From assembly GCF_028475105.1 (NCBI RefSeq), contig NZ_CP116936.1:1364001-1428000 (forward strand): DNA of 64,000 bases, written 5' to 3'. The position numbers and the translations under genes were made by a program. Below, one piece after another: positions 43,343-51,454 of this stretch. The stretch's first letter is position 1, and every line of letters begins with the position of its first letter. Origin of the DNA: Micromonospora sp. LH3U1. GTDB taxonomy: Bacteria; Actinomycetota; Actinomycetes; Mycobacteriales; Micromonosporaceae. The notes beneath the pieces are model-generated. The model saw nothing but the letters and a program-made list of their open reading frames with translations. It did no database searches and was not told where the DNA came from.

Positions 43343-44440
43343 ATGAGCGGTGGTGACAAGCTCGACTTCGAGATCCGTCCGAATCCCGCGCCGGTATCCG
43401 CCGCCGATCGGGCCGCCCTGCTGGCCAACCCCGGGTTCGGCCGCGTCTTCACCGACCACATGATCACCGTCCGCTACGCCGACGGCAAGGGTTGGTACGA
43501 CGCCCGGGTGGAGGCGCGCGGCCCGATCCCGATGGACCCGGCCAGCGCGGTGCTGCACTACGCGCAGGAGATCTTCGAAGGGCTGAAGGCATACCGGACG
43601 GCCGACGGTGGCGTGACGATGTTCCGGCCGGACGCCAACGCCGCCCGCTTCGCCGCATCGGCGCAGCGGATGGCGATGCCGGTGCTGCCGCCCGAGGTGT
43701 TCGTCGACTCGCTGCACAAGCTCATCGAGATCGACAGGGAGTGGATTCCCACCGGCGAGGACGGCAGCCTCTACCTACGGCCGTTCATGTTCGCCAGTGA
43801 GGTCTTCCTCGGCGTCCGCCCGGCCAACGAATACCTCTACATGGTGATCGCCTCACCGGTCGGGGCGTACTTCACCGGTGGGGTCAAGCCCGTCACCGTC
43901 TGGGTCTCTCCGGACTACACCCGGGCCGCGCCCGGCGGCACCGGCGCGGCCAAGTGCGGCGGCAACTACGCCGCGTCGCTGGCGGCCCAGGCGGAGGCCA
44001 TCGAGGCCGGCTGCGACCAGGTCGTCTTCCTGGACGCGGTGGAGCGCCGGTTCGTCGACGAACTGGGCGGCATGAACGTCTTCTTCGTCTACGACGACGA
44101 CACGGTGGTCACCCCGCCGCTGACCGGCACGATCCTGCCGGGCATCACCCGCGACGCCATCCTCACGCTGGCCGGGGCCGCCGGGCACCAGGTCGAGGAA
44201 CGGCCGGTCACCTTCGCCGACTGGCAGGCCGACGCTGCCAGCGGTCGCCTGCGCGAGGTGTTCGCCTGCGGCACCGCCGCGGTGGTCACCCCGATCGGCG
44301 GCGTCAAGTTCCCCGACGGCGAGTTCCTCATCGGTGGCGGCGAGCCCGGCCGGGTCACCATGGCACTGCGCCAGCAGTTGGTCGACATCCAACGCGGCAA
44401 AACCCCCGACACCCAAAACTGGGTACAACGAGTCCTCTAA
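43343..44440 (+). CDS. ilvE: branched-chain amino acid aminotransferase
   Basis: 365 residues from ATG 43343, behind GGGAGGTCAGCG. PLP enzyme of fold type IV performing the last step of Ile, Val and Leu synthesis. The Schiff-base lysine lies in [15 protein letters not shown]; other motifs are [37 protein letters not shown] and [14 protein letters not shown]. The stop TAA is followed at once by a long C-rich tract and inverted repeat C. Confidence 0.96.
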   Translation: MSGGDKLDFEIRPNPAPVSAADRAALLANPGFGRVFTDHMITVRYADGKGWYDARVEARGPIPMDPASAVLHYAQEIFEGLKAYRTADGGVTMFRPDANAARFAASAQRMAMPVLPPEVFVDSLHKLIEIDREWIPTGEDGSLYLRPFMFASEVFLGVRPANEYLYMVIASPVGAYFTGGVKPVTVWVSPDYTRAAPGGTGAAKCGGNYAASLAAQAEAIEAGCDQVVFLDAVERRFVDELGGMNVFFVYDDDTVVTPPLTGTILPGITRDAILTLAGAAGHQVEERPVTFADWQADAASGRLREVFACGTAAVVTPIGGVKFPDGEFLIGGGEPGRVTMALRQQLVDIQRGKTPDTQNWVQRVL

Positions 44441-44486
44441 CCCCCGCCCCCGCCCTCCCCGCCCCCGCCCCCGCCCCCGCCCCCGC

Positions 44487-44550
44487 CGTCGATCTAGGGC
44501 ATATCGTCGTGGATGGAGATCCACTGACAGCGCTTTGCCCTAGATCGACG
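44487..44550. repeat. inverted repeat C in a C-tract/hairpin/G-tract module (ilvE / tyrosine phosphatase junction)
   Basis: A perfect 15-bp stem CGTCGATCTAGGGCA (44487-44501) with 44536-44550, plus an inner perfect stem GTGGAT/ATCCAC (44509-44524). Left flank 44441-44486 is CCCCCG-type repeat; right flank 44551-44595 is GGGGGA-type. Both convergent genes therefore run into a C-rich strand, then the hairpin. Confidence 0.9.
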
Positions 44551-44595
44551 AGGTTAGGGACGGGGGAGGGGGAGGGGGACGGGGAGGGGCGAGGG

Positions 44596-45348
44596 CTAGG
44601 GGAGGGGCTTGTGGAGCAGGTGGTTGCGGAGTGCGGCTAGCTGCTCGTCGGTTACTCCCGCGTGGCGTAGGTACGCCTCGATCGAGCCGTGCCCTTCGCG
44701 CAACTCGTCCAGGAAGATCTGCATCGCCTCGGCGGGTGAGGCCAGGAACGGTGCCGGCAGCTGCGCGCCGTCCGGGTCGATGGCCGCCAGCCAGGCACTG
44801 AACCGCGCCGACGCCTCGCTGCTCAGCGCGTAGTCCGCGACGATGTCCGCGTCGTCGACGCCGAGCACGGCGAGGGTCAGCGCGCAGACGATGCCGGTGC
44901 GGTCCTTGCCGGCGACGCAGTGCACCACCACCGGGGCGTTGGCGGAGTCGGCGATCAGCCCGACCGCCTCGGCCAGCCCGGCGGTGCCGGTCTGTGCCAG
45001 GTCGGCGTAACGGTCCGCGAGGTATCGGGCCAGGCTGGCGCCCTCCTCGTGCGGCGTACCCGACCAGTCGTCGTGCTCCGGGTGGATGTGCCGGTAGGTC
45101 AGCCCCTGGTACGCCGGCACCCGACCGTCCCGCTCCACCTCGGTGGGGCGGCGCAGGTCGATGACGGTGCGGATCCCGATTGCGGCGAACGCATCCCGGT
45201 CCTGCTCGGTGAGGCGGTGCAGCGAGTCGGAGCGGTAGAGCCGGCCATGGCGTACGGAACGGTCGCCGTGACCGAGGTAGCCACCGACGTCGCGGAAGTT
45301 GAAGGTGGCGGGCAGCGAGATCTGGCGGTTGTCGTCGATGGCGTCCAC
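44596..45348 (-). CDS. tyrosine-protein phosphatase (protein tyrosine/serine phosphatase family)
   Basis: 250 residues from GTG 45348 (MDAIDDNRQISLPATFNFRD follows). The cysteine phosphatase loop HCVAGKDRTG (C-x5-R) is intact, with the family's N-terminal NFRDVGGY and IDLRRPTEVERDG. No signal peptide, so intracellular or released by another route. The frame continues upstream to 45570, but that part is not protein-like. Substrate unknown. Confidence 0.88.
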   Translation of the reverse strand: MDAIDDNRQISLPATFNFRDVGGYLGHGDRSVRHGRLYRSDSLHRLTEQDRDAFAAIGIRTVIDLRRPTEVERDGRVPAYQGLTYRHIHPEHDDWSGTPHEEGASLARYLADRYADLAQTGTAGLAEAVGLIADSANAPVVVHCVAGKDRTGIVCALTLAVLGVDDADIVADYALSSEASARFSAWLAAIDPDGAQLPAPFLASPAEAMQIFLDELREGHGSIEAYLRHAGVTDEQLAALRNHLLHKPLP

Positions 45349-45403
45349 GCTGACACGGTAACGGCCGGCGGGGCCACGCCCCACCGGCCGTCGGGCCGAA
45401 CAG

Positions 45404-45862
45404 TTACCGTGCCGTGCCGGGTGGGAGCGCGCCGTACGTCTCGTCGTAGTAGCCGCCCAGCTGATCCCGGTAGCTCGGGTCGCTGTGGCTGGTCTCGTCG
45501 TACTCGGGGGCGGCCTTGATCTGGTCCCGGGTCCGGTCGACGGAAACGGTGCGCTGGTCGTGGTCGACAAGGTTGACGGTGCCGGCCGGCAGCATCACCT
45601 TCTTGCCGAAGATCCACGGGCCGGTGTCCACGACCAGGTAGCTGCCGTCCACCTCGTGGCTGGCGCTGTCGATCTTGCCGATTCCACCGTCGGTGGCCTC
45701 GACCTTGTAGCCGACCAGGTCAGCGTCGGCCACCCCGGCGTGGTCCCGGTAGCGCCAGGGGTCGAAGATCCCGGCGGGCGCACCGCCGGGCACGGTGCCC
45801 TGGTCGCCGCCGCGCAGCGGGTCCGGCCCGGCGTGAGTGGCGTGCGGATCGATCCTGTCCAT
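45404..45862 (-). CDS. PRC-barrel domain protein
   Basis: 152 residues from ATG 45862, seven bases after AGGAGT. The central part (LVGYKVEATDGGIGKIDSAS then SYLVVDTGPWIFGKKVMLPA) is a PRC-barrel, the small beta-barrel found in photosynthetic reaction centre H subunit and in stress-related actinobacterial proteins. N- and C-terminal ends are acidic and low in complexity. It is 55 bases upstream of the phosphatase gene on the same strand. Role unknown. Confidence 0.85.
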   Translation of the reverse strand: MDRIDPHATHAGPDPLRGGDQGTVPGGAPAGIFDPWRYRDHAGVADADLVGYKVEATDGGIGKIDSASHEVDGSYLVVDTGPWIFGKKVMLPAGTVNLVDHDQRTVSVDRTRDQIKAAPEYDETSHSDPSYRDQLGGYYDETYGALPPGTAR

Positions 45863-45946
45863 GCCGTTCACTCCTGACTGTCGCCGATCGTCTCGGCGTC
45901 GGTGGGTGCGTCCCCGCAGGAGCTACCCGGCCGTCGGGGCCCGGAA

Positions 45947-46012
45947 ACGGCGAGAGCCTGAGGCCGCGGTACGGCGAGAGGCCGCGGTGCGGCGAGAGCT
46001 TCAGGCTGCGGT
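45947..46012. repeat. imperfect tandem repeat downstream of ahpD
   Basis: Three units of 24, 18 and 24 bases, each running from (A/G)CGGCGAGAG to GCGGT, at 45947-45970, 45971-45988 and 45989-46012. They lie in the 200-base gap between the ahpC-ahpD transcript end and the PRC-barrel gene, directly after the hairpin at 46018-46054. No open frame of interest. Confidence 0.7.
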
Positions 46013-46017
46013 ACGGC

Positions 46018-46054
46018 GACGGGCCGACGCCGCGAGCTGCGGCATCGGCCCGTC
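46018..46054 (-). terminator. hairpin at the end of ahpC-ahpD
   Basis: GACGGGCCGA (46018-46027) pairs perfectly with TCGGCCCGTC (46045-46054), with an inner GCCGC/GCGGC stem. It is 18 bases after the ahpD stop on the minus strand. There is no T tract, as is common for actinobacterial terminators. Confidence 0.65.
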
Positions 46055-46071
46055 GGGGCGTACGTACGTGC

Positions 46072-46602
46072 TCAGGCCAGTGCGGCCTCGGCGTCCAGGG
46101 TGACCGCCGCGGCGTGCACCACGGCGGAGATCCGCAGGGCCTCGTGCATCTGCTCCCGGGTGAAGCCGCTGCCGCGCAGCGCCTTCTCGTGCGAATCCAG
46201 GCACACACCGCAGCCGGTGATCGCCGACACGGCGAGGCACCAGAGTTCGAAGTCGCCCTTGTCCACACCGGGCCTCGCGATGATCTGCATCCGCAGTCGG
46301 GCCGGCATCGAGGCGTACTGGTCGTCGCCGATGAGGTGCTTGGCCCGGTAGTAGATGTTGTTCATCGCCATGATCGCCGCGGCGCCCTTGGCCGCCTCGA
46401 CACCCTCCGGCCCGAGGTGCCCGAGCGCCTCGGCCGCGATCTCCCGCAGCACCACCGGGTTGCGGGCGGTCACCGCACAGGCCAGCGCGGTGCCCCAGGT
46501 CTGCACCGGAGTCAGCATCGAGGTGCCGACCGTGGAGCCCAGGTTGAGCTTGATGTCCTTGGCGTACTCGGGCAGGGCCGCCTTGATCGCGTCAAGACCC
46601 AT
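46072..46602 (-). CDS. ahpD: alkylhydroperoxidase AhpD
   Basis: 176 residues from ATG 46602. The CxxC-x3-H catalytic motif is present in GCGVCLDSHEKAL, with the general base region LREIAAEALGHLG. In actinobacteria AhpD passes electrons to AhpC to keep the peroxidase reduced. It starts three bases after the ahpC stop, so the pair is one transcript. Confidence 0.95.
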   Translation of the reverse strand: MGLDAIKAALPEYAKDIKLNLGSTVGTSMLTPVQTWGTALACAVTARNPVVLREIAAEALGHLGPEGVEAAKGAAAIMAMNNIYYRAKHLIGDDQYASMPARLRMQIIARPGVDKGDFELWCLAVSAITGCGVCLDSHEKALRGSGFTREQMHEALRISAVVHAAAVTLDAEAALA

Positions 46603-46604
46603 GG

Positions 46605-47165
46605 TCAGACCCCGGCTGAGGCGAGGAGCGCGTTGGCGTCGAGGGTCTCGCCGCCCTTGTTCCAGTTGCACGGGCAGAGCTCGTCGGTCTGCAGCGCGTC
46701 GAGCACCCGCAGCACCTCGGCGACGTTGCGGCCGACCGAGCCGGCGGTGACCATGGCGAACTGGATCTCGTTGTTCGGGTCGACGATGAAGGTCGCGCGC
46801 TGGGCCACGCCGTCTTCGCCGAGCACGCCGCACGCGGCGGACAGCTCACGCTTGATGTCGCTGAGCATAGGGAACGGCAGCTCCCGAAGGTCCGGGTGAT
46901 CCTTGCGCCACGCGTAGTGGACGAACTCGTTGTCCACAGACGCCCCGAGGACCTGTGCATCCCGGTCGGCGAACTCGCCGTTGAGCCGACCGAACTCGGC
47001 GATCTCCGTCGGGCAGATGAAGGTGAAGTCCTTCGGCCAGAAGAAAACCACCCGCCACTTGCCCTCGTGGGACTTGTGGTTGATCGTCTCGAACGCCTTG
47101 TTGGCGTCCAGCGATACGCAGGCGGTGAGTTCGTACTCAGGGAAGCGGTCACCGACAGTGAGCAC
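46605..47165 (-). CDS. ahpC: alkyl hydroperoxide reductase / peroxiredoxin AhpC
   Basis: 186 residues from GTG 47165, preceded by AAGGAGGACCT. Typical two-cysteine peroxiredoxin: peroxidatic Cys in KDFTFICPTEIAEFG, resolving Cys in ELCPCNWNKGG. Reduces hydrogen peroxide and organic hydroperoxides in the cytoplasm. No oxyR gene lies next to it, unlike in many actinobacteria, and I could not find a clear operator in the 215-base upstream gap. Confidence 0.96.
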   Translation of the reverse strand: MLTVGDRFPEYELTACVSLDANKAFETINHKSHEGKWRVVFFWPKDFTFICPTEIAEFGRLNGEFADRDAQVLGASVDNEFVHYAWRKDHPDLRELPFPMLSDIKRELSAACGVLGEDGVAQRATFIVDPNNEIQFAMVTAGSVGRNVAEVLRVLDALQTDELCPCNWNKGGETLDANALLASAGV

Positions 47166-47380
47166 AGGTCCTCCTTCTAGGCGGCACGGTGGCCGTAACT
47201 AGATCCGTTCCAGATGCTTCCGCACTGCTGTTTTCGCCGGTAGGCGGCCTGATGGTGTGTGAACCCGATCACGAGGGACGGGACCTGACCGAAGCTGGAC
47301 GACGGCCGGGCTGAAAACACCCTCCGTTACCGTCCCGCTATGTGGATTGGTCCTCCCAAATTCCGGTGAAGGGTGGAAGA

Positions 47381-47422
47381 GTGGCGATCGTGACCAGCAC
47401 CGTCCTGATTATTGCGACCTAG
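47381..47422 (+). CDS. cimA leader peptide (13 residues)
   Basis: GTG 47381 right behind GGTGGAAGA encodes MAIVTSTVLIIAT, ending TAG. Six of 13 residues are Ile, Val or Leu, and the consecutive isoleucines use ATT, rare in this genome. It is followed 27 bases later by an intrinsic terminator and then cimA, which makes isoleucine precursors. This is the standard layout of an attenuation leader. Confidence 0.75.
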   Translation: MAIVTSTVLIIAT

Positions 47423-47449
47423 CGCGCCGGCCCCCTCCGCCGAGCGCGC

Positions 47450-47479
47450 AGACCTCCCGCATCCGCGGGAGGTCTTTTT
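47450..47479 (+). terminator. cimA attenuator terminator
   Basis: A perfect 11-bp stem AGACCTCCCGC (47450-47460) with GCGGGAGGTCT (47465-47475), loop ATCC, ending in TTTTTG. This is the strongest intrinsic terminator in the window. It lies between the leader peptide and the cimA start codon, so it can only act as an attenuator. Confidence 0.88.
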
Positions 47480-47501
47480 GTTGCTCCGAGAAAGGATCCT
47501 G

Positions 47502-49085
47502 ATGACGTTCCAGGTCTACGACACGACGTTGCGCGACGGCGCTCAGCGCGAAGGGCTCACCTACTCGGTGGTCGACAAGCTGGCGGTGGCCCGGCTGCTC
47601 GACGAGTTCGGCGTCGGCTTCATCGAGGGCGGCTGGCCGGGTGCGGTGCCCAAGGACACCGAGTTCTTCCGCCGGGCGCGAACCGAACTGGACCTGCGGC
47701 ACGCCGTACTGGTCGCGTTCGGCTCCACCCGCAAGGCCGGTGTCGCGGTCGCCGACGACCCCCAGGTGCGCGCCCTGCTGGACGCGCAGACCCCGGCGGT
47801 GGCGCTGGTCGCCAAGGCCGACACCCGGCACGTCGAGCGCGCGCTGCGTACCACCGGCGCGGAGAACCTCGCGATGATCCACGACACCGTCAACCACCTC
47901 GTCCGGGAGGGCCGACGGGTCTTCGTCGACGGCGAGCACTTCTTCGACGGCTACCGGCACGACCCCGCGTACGGCGCGGCCGTTGTGCAGACCGCGTTGG
48001 CCGCCGGCGCCGAGCGGATGGTGCTCTGCGACACCAACGGCGGCATGCTGCCGTCCCAGGTGGGCGCCGTGATCGTCGATCTGACCGACAAGCTGGGGGT
48101 CGACGCCGGGCTGCTCGGCATGCACGCCCAGAACGACACCGCCTGCGCGGTGGCCAACACGATCGCCGCCGTGGAGGCGGGCGTCCGCCACGTCCAGGGC
48201 ACCGCCAACGGGTACGGCGAACGCCCGGGCAACGCCGACATCTTCGCGGTCGTCGCCAACCTTCAACTCAAGCTGGGCATGCCCGTCCTACCGGAGGGCT
48301 GCCTGGCGCAGATGGTGCGGGTCTCGCACGCCATCGCCGAGATCGCCAACATCGCCCCCGACACCCACCAGGCGTACGCCGGGGCCGCCGCCTTCGCTCA
48401 CAAGGCGGGGCTGCACGCGAGTGCGATCAAGGTAGACCCGTTGCTCTACAACCACGTGGACCCGTCGGTGGTGGGCAACGACATGCGGATCCTGATCACC
48501 GAGATGGCCGGCCGGGCCAGCGTCGAGCTCAAGAGTCGCGAGCTCGGTCTGGACCTGGCCGGCAGTCCGGATGCGTTGACCCGGGTCACCAAGCGGGTCA
48601 AGGAGTTGGAGGCGGGCGGCTGGTCCTTCGAGGCCGCCGACGCCTCCTTCGAGCTGCTGGTCCGCTCCGAACTGCCGGAGGGCGGCCCGGTCCGACCGTT
48701 CACTCTGGAGTCGTACCGGGTGTTGGTCGAGCACCGCGAGGACGGCGCGGTGGTCTCCGAGGCGACCGTCAAGATCCGGGTACGTGGTGAGCGGGTGATC
48801 GCCACCGCCGAGGGCAACGGCCCGGTCAACGCGCTCGACGAGGCGCTGCGGGTGGGGCTGGCCCGGCACTACCCGCAGCTGCGCGACTTCGAGCTGGCCG
48901 ACTACAAGGTGCGCATCCTGGAGGGCAGCCACGGCACGGGCGCGGTGACCCGGGTGCTGCTGGAGACGGCCGATGGCACCGGCCAGGACTGGACCACAGT
49001 AGGCGTGCACCCCAACGTGGTCGAAGCCAGCTGGCACGCCCTGGTCGACGCCCTCACCTACGGCCTGGCCCCCACTCCCGTCTAA
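47502..49085 (+). CDS. cimA: (R)-citramalate synthase
   Basis: 527 residues from ATG 47502, with GAGAAAGGA upstream. DRE-TIM metallolyase condensing pyruvate and acetyl-CoA to citramalate, a threonine-independent entry to isoleucine. Motifs: VYDTTLRDGAQREGLTYSV, GFIEGGWPGAVPKDTEFF (metal and substrate), CDTNGGMLPS, GMHAQNDTACAVANT, VQGTANGYGERPGNAD; the C-terminal LeuA-type regulatory domain follows (ESYRVLVEHRE). Homocitrate or isopropylmalate synthase is less likely because the N-terminal pattern is that of the CimA type. The attenuation leader rich in isoleucine codons supports this. Confidence 0.93.
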   Translation: MTFQVYDTTLRDGAQREGLTYSVVDKLAVARLLDEFGVGFIEGGWPGAVPKDTEFFRRARTELDLRHAVLVAFGSTRKAGVAVADDPQVRALLDAQTPAVALVAKADTRHVERALRTTGAENLAMIHDTVNHLVREGRRVFVDGEHFFDGYRHDPAYGAAVVQTALAAGAERMVLCDTNGGMLPSQVGAVIVDLTDKLGVDAGLLGMHAQNDTACAVANTIAAVEAGVRHVQGTANGYGERPGNADIFAVVANLQLKLGMPVLPEGCLAQMVRVSHAIAEIANIAPDTHQAYAGAAAFAHKAGLHASAIKVDPLLYNHVDPSVVGNDMRILITEMAGRASVELKSRELGLDLAGSPDALTRVTKRVKELEAGGWSFEAADASFELLVRSELPEGGPVRPFTLESYRVLVEHREDGAVVSEATVKIRVRGERVIATAEGNGPVNALDEALRVGLARHYPQLRDFELADYKVRILEGSHGTGAVTRVLLETADGTGQDWTTVGVHPNVVEASWHALVDALTYGLAPTPV

Positions 49086-49117
49086 CCCCCACCCCCACCC
49101 CCCCCCCACCCTCCCCA

Positions 49118-49210
49118 GCTCCCGCCCCGCGATCTTGCACTTTATGTCGTCGGTATAAGTCTTCTGCCCGCCATGTCGGGACAGTAAGTGCAAGATCGCG
49201 GGGCGGGAGC
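49118..49210. repeat. inverted repeat D in a C-tract/hairpin/G-tract module (cimA / hydrolase junction)
   Basis: A perfect 25-bp stem (49118-49142 with 49186-49210; core GCGATCTTGCACTT) and a 43-base loop. Left flank 49086-49117 is nearly pure C with A; right flank 49211-49240 is G-rich. The loop sequence aligns in reverse with repeat F, so D, E and F are one family. Confidence 0.92.
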
Positions 49211-49232
49211 GGGGCAGGGGCGCGGGGCGGGG

Positions 49233-50246
49233 TTAGGGGGTTGGGAGGGTGAGGGTGGCCAGGACGGGGCGGTGGTCGCTGCCGGGGAGGGCGAACACTC
49301 TTACCGAGCGGACCGCGATGCGCCGGTCGACCAGTACGTGGTCGATGGTGACCGGTGGGATGAGGTCGCCGTCGTATGGACCCCAGGTGCCGGTCAAGCC
49401 CTTCCCGGTGGCGTCGGCGGCGTCGACGTAACCGGTGCGCAGCAGGGCCCGCAGAGGGCTGTGGTCGAGGGTGGCGTTGAAGTCCCCGGCGAGGATCTGC
49501 AGGCCACCGTTCGGGGTGGCCGGTGGTTGGGCGGTCAGGTCGGTACGCCAGGCGTCGACCTGGTCCAGCGCGTACGGCGCTGAGGGGTGGGCCGACTCGA
49601 CCCGGACCGGAGGTGCGCCGGGGACGGCTACCGTCCCGTACGCCTGGGTGAAGCCCCAGCCGTTGAGGTTGCGCCGGACGCCGACGTCGGTGACCGGCCA
49701 CCGCGAGTAGAGCCCCGAGCCGGGTGTGCCGATCTCCGCGTGCAGCTGCCGGTGCGGCAGTAGCCGGTCGAGGCCGAGCTGATCCAGGGCGGCCTGCGCG
49801 TCCGGCGTGAACTCCTGCACGGTGAGCACGTCCACCTCGTACCGCCGGACCAGCTCGACCAGCGTCCGCGCGTCGCCGGAGCCGGCGAGCAGGTTCGCGG
49901 TGAGCAGCCGCACGGGCCGCCCGGCGGTCGTCGGCTGCGGGGCGGCCAGCGCCCGGGGTACGACGGCGCCGAGCAGCGCCACCGCCGCCAGGGCCGCGAC
50001 CGCCGCCGGACACCAGCGCCGCAGGGCGAGTGTGAGGGCCAGGGCCAGCATGCTGAATCCCGCGACGTACGGCGTGAAGGCGAGCGCCTGTACCAGCGGC
50101 CCGCGGTCCAGGCCGACCAGTCGGACGGTGGCCCAGAGGGCGGTTGGTGCGACTGCCAGCCAGCAGAGCGCCGTGCCGAGCCGAGCGCTCCGGTACCACC
50201 CGGGCGTGGGCGTGGAGGTGAGCGAGGACGGCCCGCCGACAATCAT
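49233..50246 (-). CDS. membrane endonuclease/exonuclease/phosphatase-family hydrolase
   Basis: 337 residues. Three or four N-terminal membrane helices (about 20-105) are followed by an EEP domain: RLLTANLLAGSGDAR, DVLTVQEFTPDA (metal Glu), AGDFNATLDHSPLR (catalytic GDFN), TIDHVLVDRR and GSDHRPVLATL (catalytic SDH). The active site is complete. The enzyme could act on nucleic acids, phospholipids or phosphoesters outside the membrane. Frequently annotated only as EEP family in actinobacteria. Confidence 0.88.
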   Translation of the reverse strand: MIVGGPSSLTSTPTPGWYRSARLGTALCWLAVAPTALWATVRLVGLDRGPLVQALAFTPYVAGFSMLALALTLALRRWCPAAVAALAAVALLGAVVPRALAAPQPTTAGRPVRLLTANLLAGSGDARTLVELVRRYEVDVLTVQEFTPDAQAALDQLGLDRLLPHRQLHAEIGTPGSGLYSRWPVTDVGVRRNLNGWGFTQAYGTVAVPGAPPVRVESAHPSAPYALDQVDAWRTDLTAQPPATPNGGLQILAGDFNATLDHSPLRALLRTGYVDAADATGKGLTGTWGPYDGDLIPPVTIDHVLVDRRIAVRSVRVFALPGSDHRPVLATLTLPTP

Positions 50247-50353
50247 GGCGTGATCTTAGCGGGTCCCTCGAAACCATTTCATGAATGGTGATGCGCTCAC
50301 ATTTCACAATTATCTGACGGTTGATTGACAGCTCGGCAAAGCGAGATCACCTA

Positions 50354-50383
50354 TTGACTCCCGGCTTTTTTCGGTGCTACGTT
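50354..50383 (+). promoter_or_regulatory. promoter of the secreted-protein gene
   Basis: TTGACT (50354-50359), 18-base spacer and TACGTT (50378-50383), set in an A+T-rich part of the 335-base gap 50247-50581. The transcript would start near 50390, leaving a 5' leader of about 190 bases before ATG 50582. Confidence 0.6.
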
Positions 50384-50581
50384 CCATCTGGCTCAACGAC
50401 GCAACTCTGAGTAGTAATGCCAGCTCAGAGGGGATGCAGACCGTGGAGAAATCAACCTCACCGGGTGCAAGTGAGTGGGCTTTTCCCCGCCCCGCTGTCG
50501 TCGTCCGCCTATTTATGGGCAGTCATCCGTCCCGCCCCGCGGGTCGGCCGAATTCGCACGGTCACACAAGGGGGACCTGTC

Positions 50582-51091
50582 ATGAGCACATTCTTCCGAC
50601 GTAAGGTGGCGGCGGTAACGTTCGCCGTCCTGGCGCTCAGTCTCGCCGGTGGGGGCATCGCTATCGCCCAACCGTCGGCGAAGGCGCCGCAGGAGGCCGT
50701 CCAGCCGGCGGCACGCAGCACGAACTCCCAACCGCCGGTCACCGCCGAGTCGGCGCGTATGGCGAAGGCCGCGCTGAAGGCCAACTCGACGCTCGTCGCC
50801 ACCACCACCACCAACATCGTCGTCGTCAACTCCAACGGCACCAAGGCACGCGGCGTCGGCACCGTCATCAAGTACGGTGTCGGCCAGTACGAGGTCCAGT
50901 TCGGTCACATCGTCACGGCTGGCGTTTTCGTGGCCACTGTCGGGCGGGCTGACGCCTGCTGCATCCCGCCGGCTGGCGAGATCTCGGTCGCACCCCGGCT
51001 CAGCACGCCCAACGCGGTCTTCGTGCAGACCCGCACCTCGGCCGGCACTCCGACCGACCTGGGCTTCCACCTGGTCGTCCACCTTTCCTGA
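50582..51091 (+). CDS. secreted protein of unknown function
   Basis: 169 residues from ATG 50582 behind AAGGGGGACC. A Sec signal peptide (RRKVAAVTFAVLALSLAGGG, cleavage after AIA) precedes an Ala/Gln linker and a C-terminal domain GVGTVIKYGVGQYEVQFGH then FVQTRTSAGTPTDLGFHLVV. Similar GTGQYEV...FVQT...FHL domains occur in extracellular actinobacterial proteins, but I know no assigned function. Two adjacent cysteines (ADACC) may bond. The long 5' leader and strong promoter suggest high, regulated expression. Confidence 0.8.
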   Translation: MSTFFRRKVAAVTFAVLALSLAGGGIAIAQPSAKAPQEAVQPAARSTNSQPPVTAESARMAKAALKANSTLVATTTTNIVVVNSNGTKARGVGTVIKYGVGQYEVQFGHIVTAGVFVATVGRADACCIPPAGEISVAPRLSTPNAVFVQTRTSAGTPTDLGFHLVVHLS

Positions 51092-51101
51092 CCGAGCCGA
51101 C

Positions 51102-51136
51102 GTCCGGCCCTCGCGCTTCGTGCGCGAGGGCCGGAC
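51102..51136 (+). terminator. terminator of the secreted-protein gene
   Basis: A perfect 15-bp stem (GTCCGGCCCTCGCGC at 51102-51116 with 51122-51136) and a five-base loop, 11 bases after the stop codon. Confidence 0.85.
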
Positions 51137-51189
51137 CCTGTCTGCTCGCCGTCGCCGGGCACTCTGGCCGCACCTCGGCCAGCTCCGGT

Positions 51190-51270
51190 TTTGATCCACT
51201 CGGCTTCCTGGAAGTCGGGATGTCCCGGGCATGTGGACACCCCGGTTTCCGTGACACCGAGTCGATCAAA
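51190..51270. repeat. intergenic inverted repeat I (GATC-ended)
   Basis: 36-base arms 51190-51225 and 51235-51270 match at 28 positions, with TTTGATC at both outer ends and TGTCC/GGACA at the loop. It lies in the 363-base gap (51092-51454) between the secreted protein and the MoxR gene, both plus strand. The rest of the gap shows no gene. Confidence 0.8.
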
Positions 51271-51454
51271 GTCCTCGGTCGCGGCCTGCCGGTCGTGGTC
51301 GCCCTTGGCCCGTCGTGGGACGGTTGTGCTCGCCTCGACGGGCTCGCGCCGGTCGTCACCCTTCCGCGCGGCTCATCCCCGTTCGGGCTACTCCGGGCCC
51401 GTTCGGGCCGCACAATCCGACGTTTGCTGGGCCTGTGCCAGGGAAGCAAGCACC

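Noticed and set aside
47166-47330. Search for an OxyR or sigma-factor site upstream of ahpC
   Set aside because: No convincing palindrome or promoter pair found; partial matches were too weak to report.
50417-50581. In-frame upstream extension of the secreted protein
   Set aside because: It would bury the signal peptide behind 55 unlikely residues, and a strong ribosome site precedes ATG 50582.
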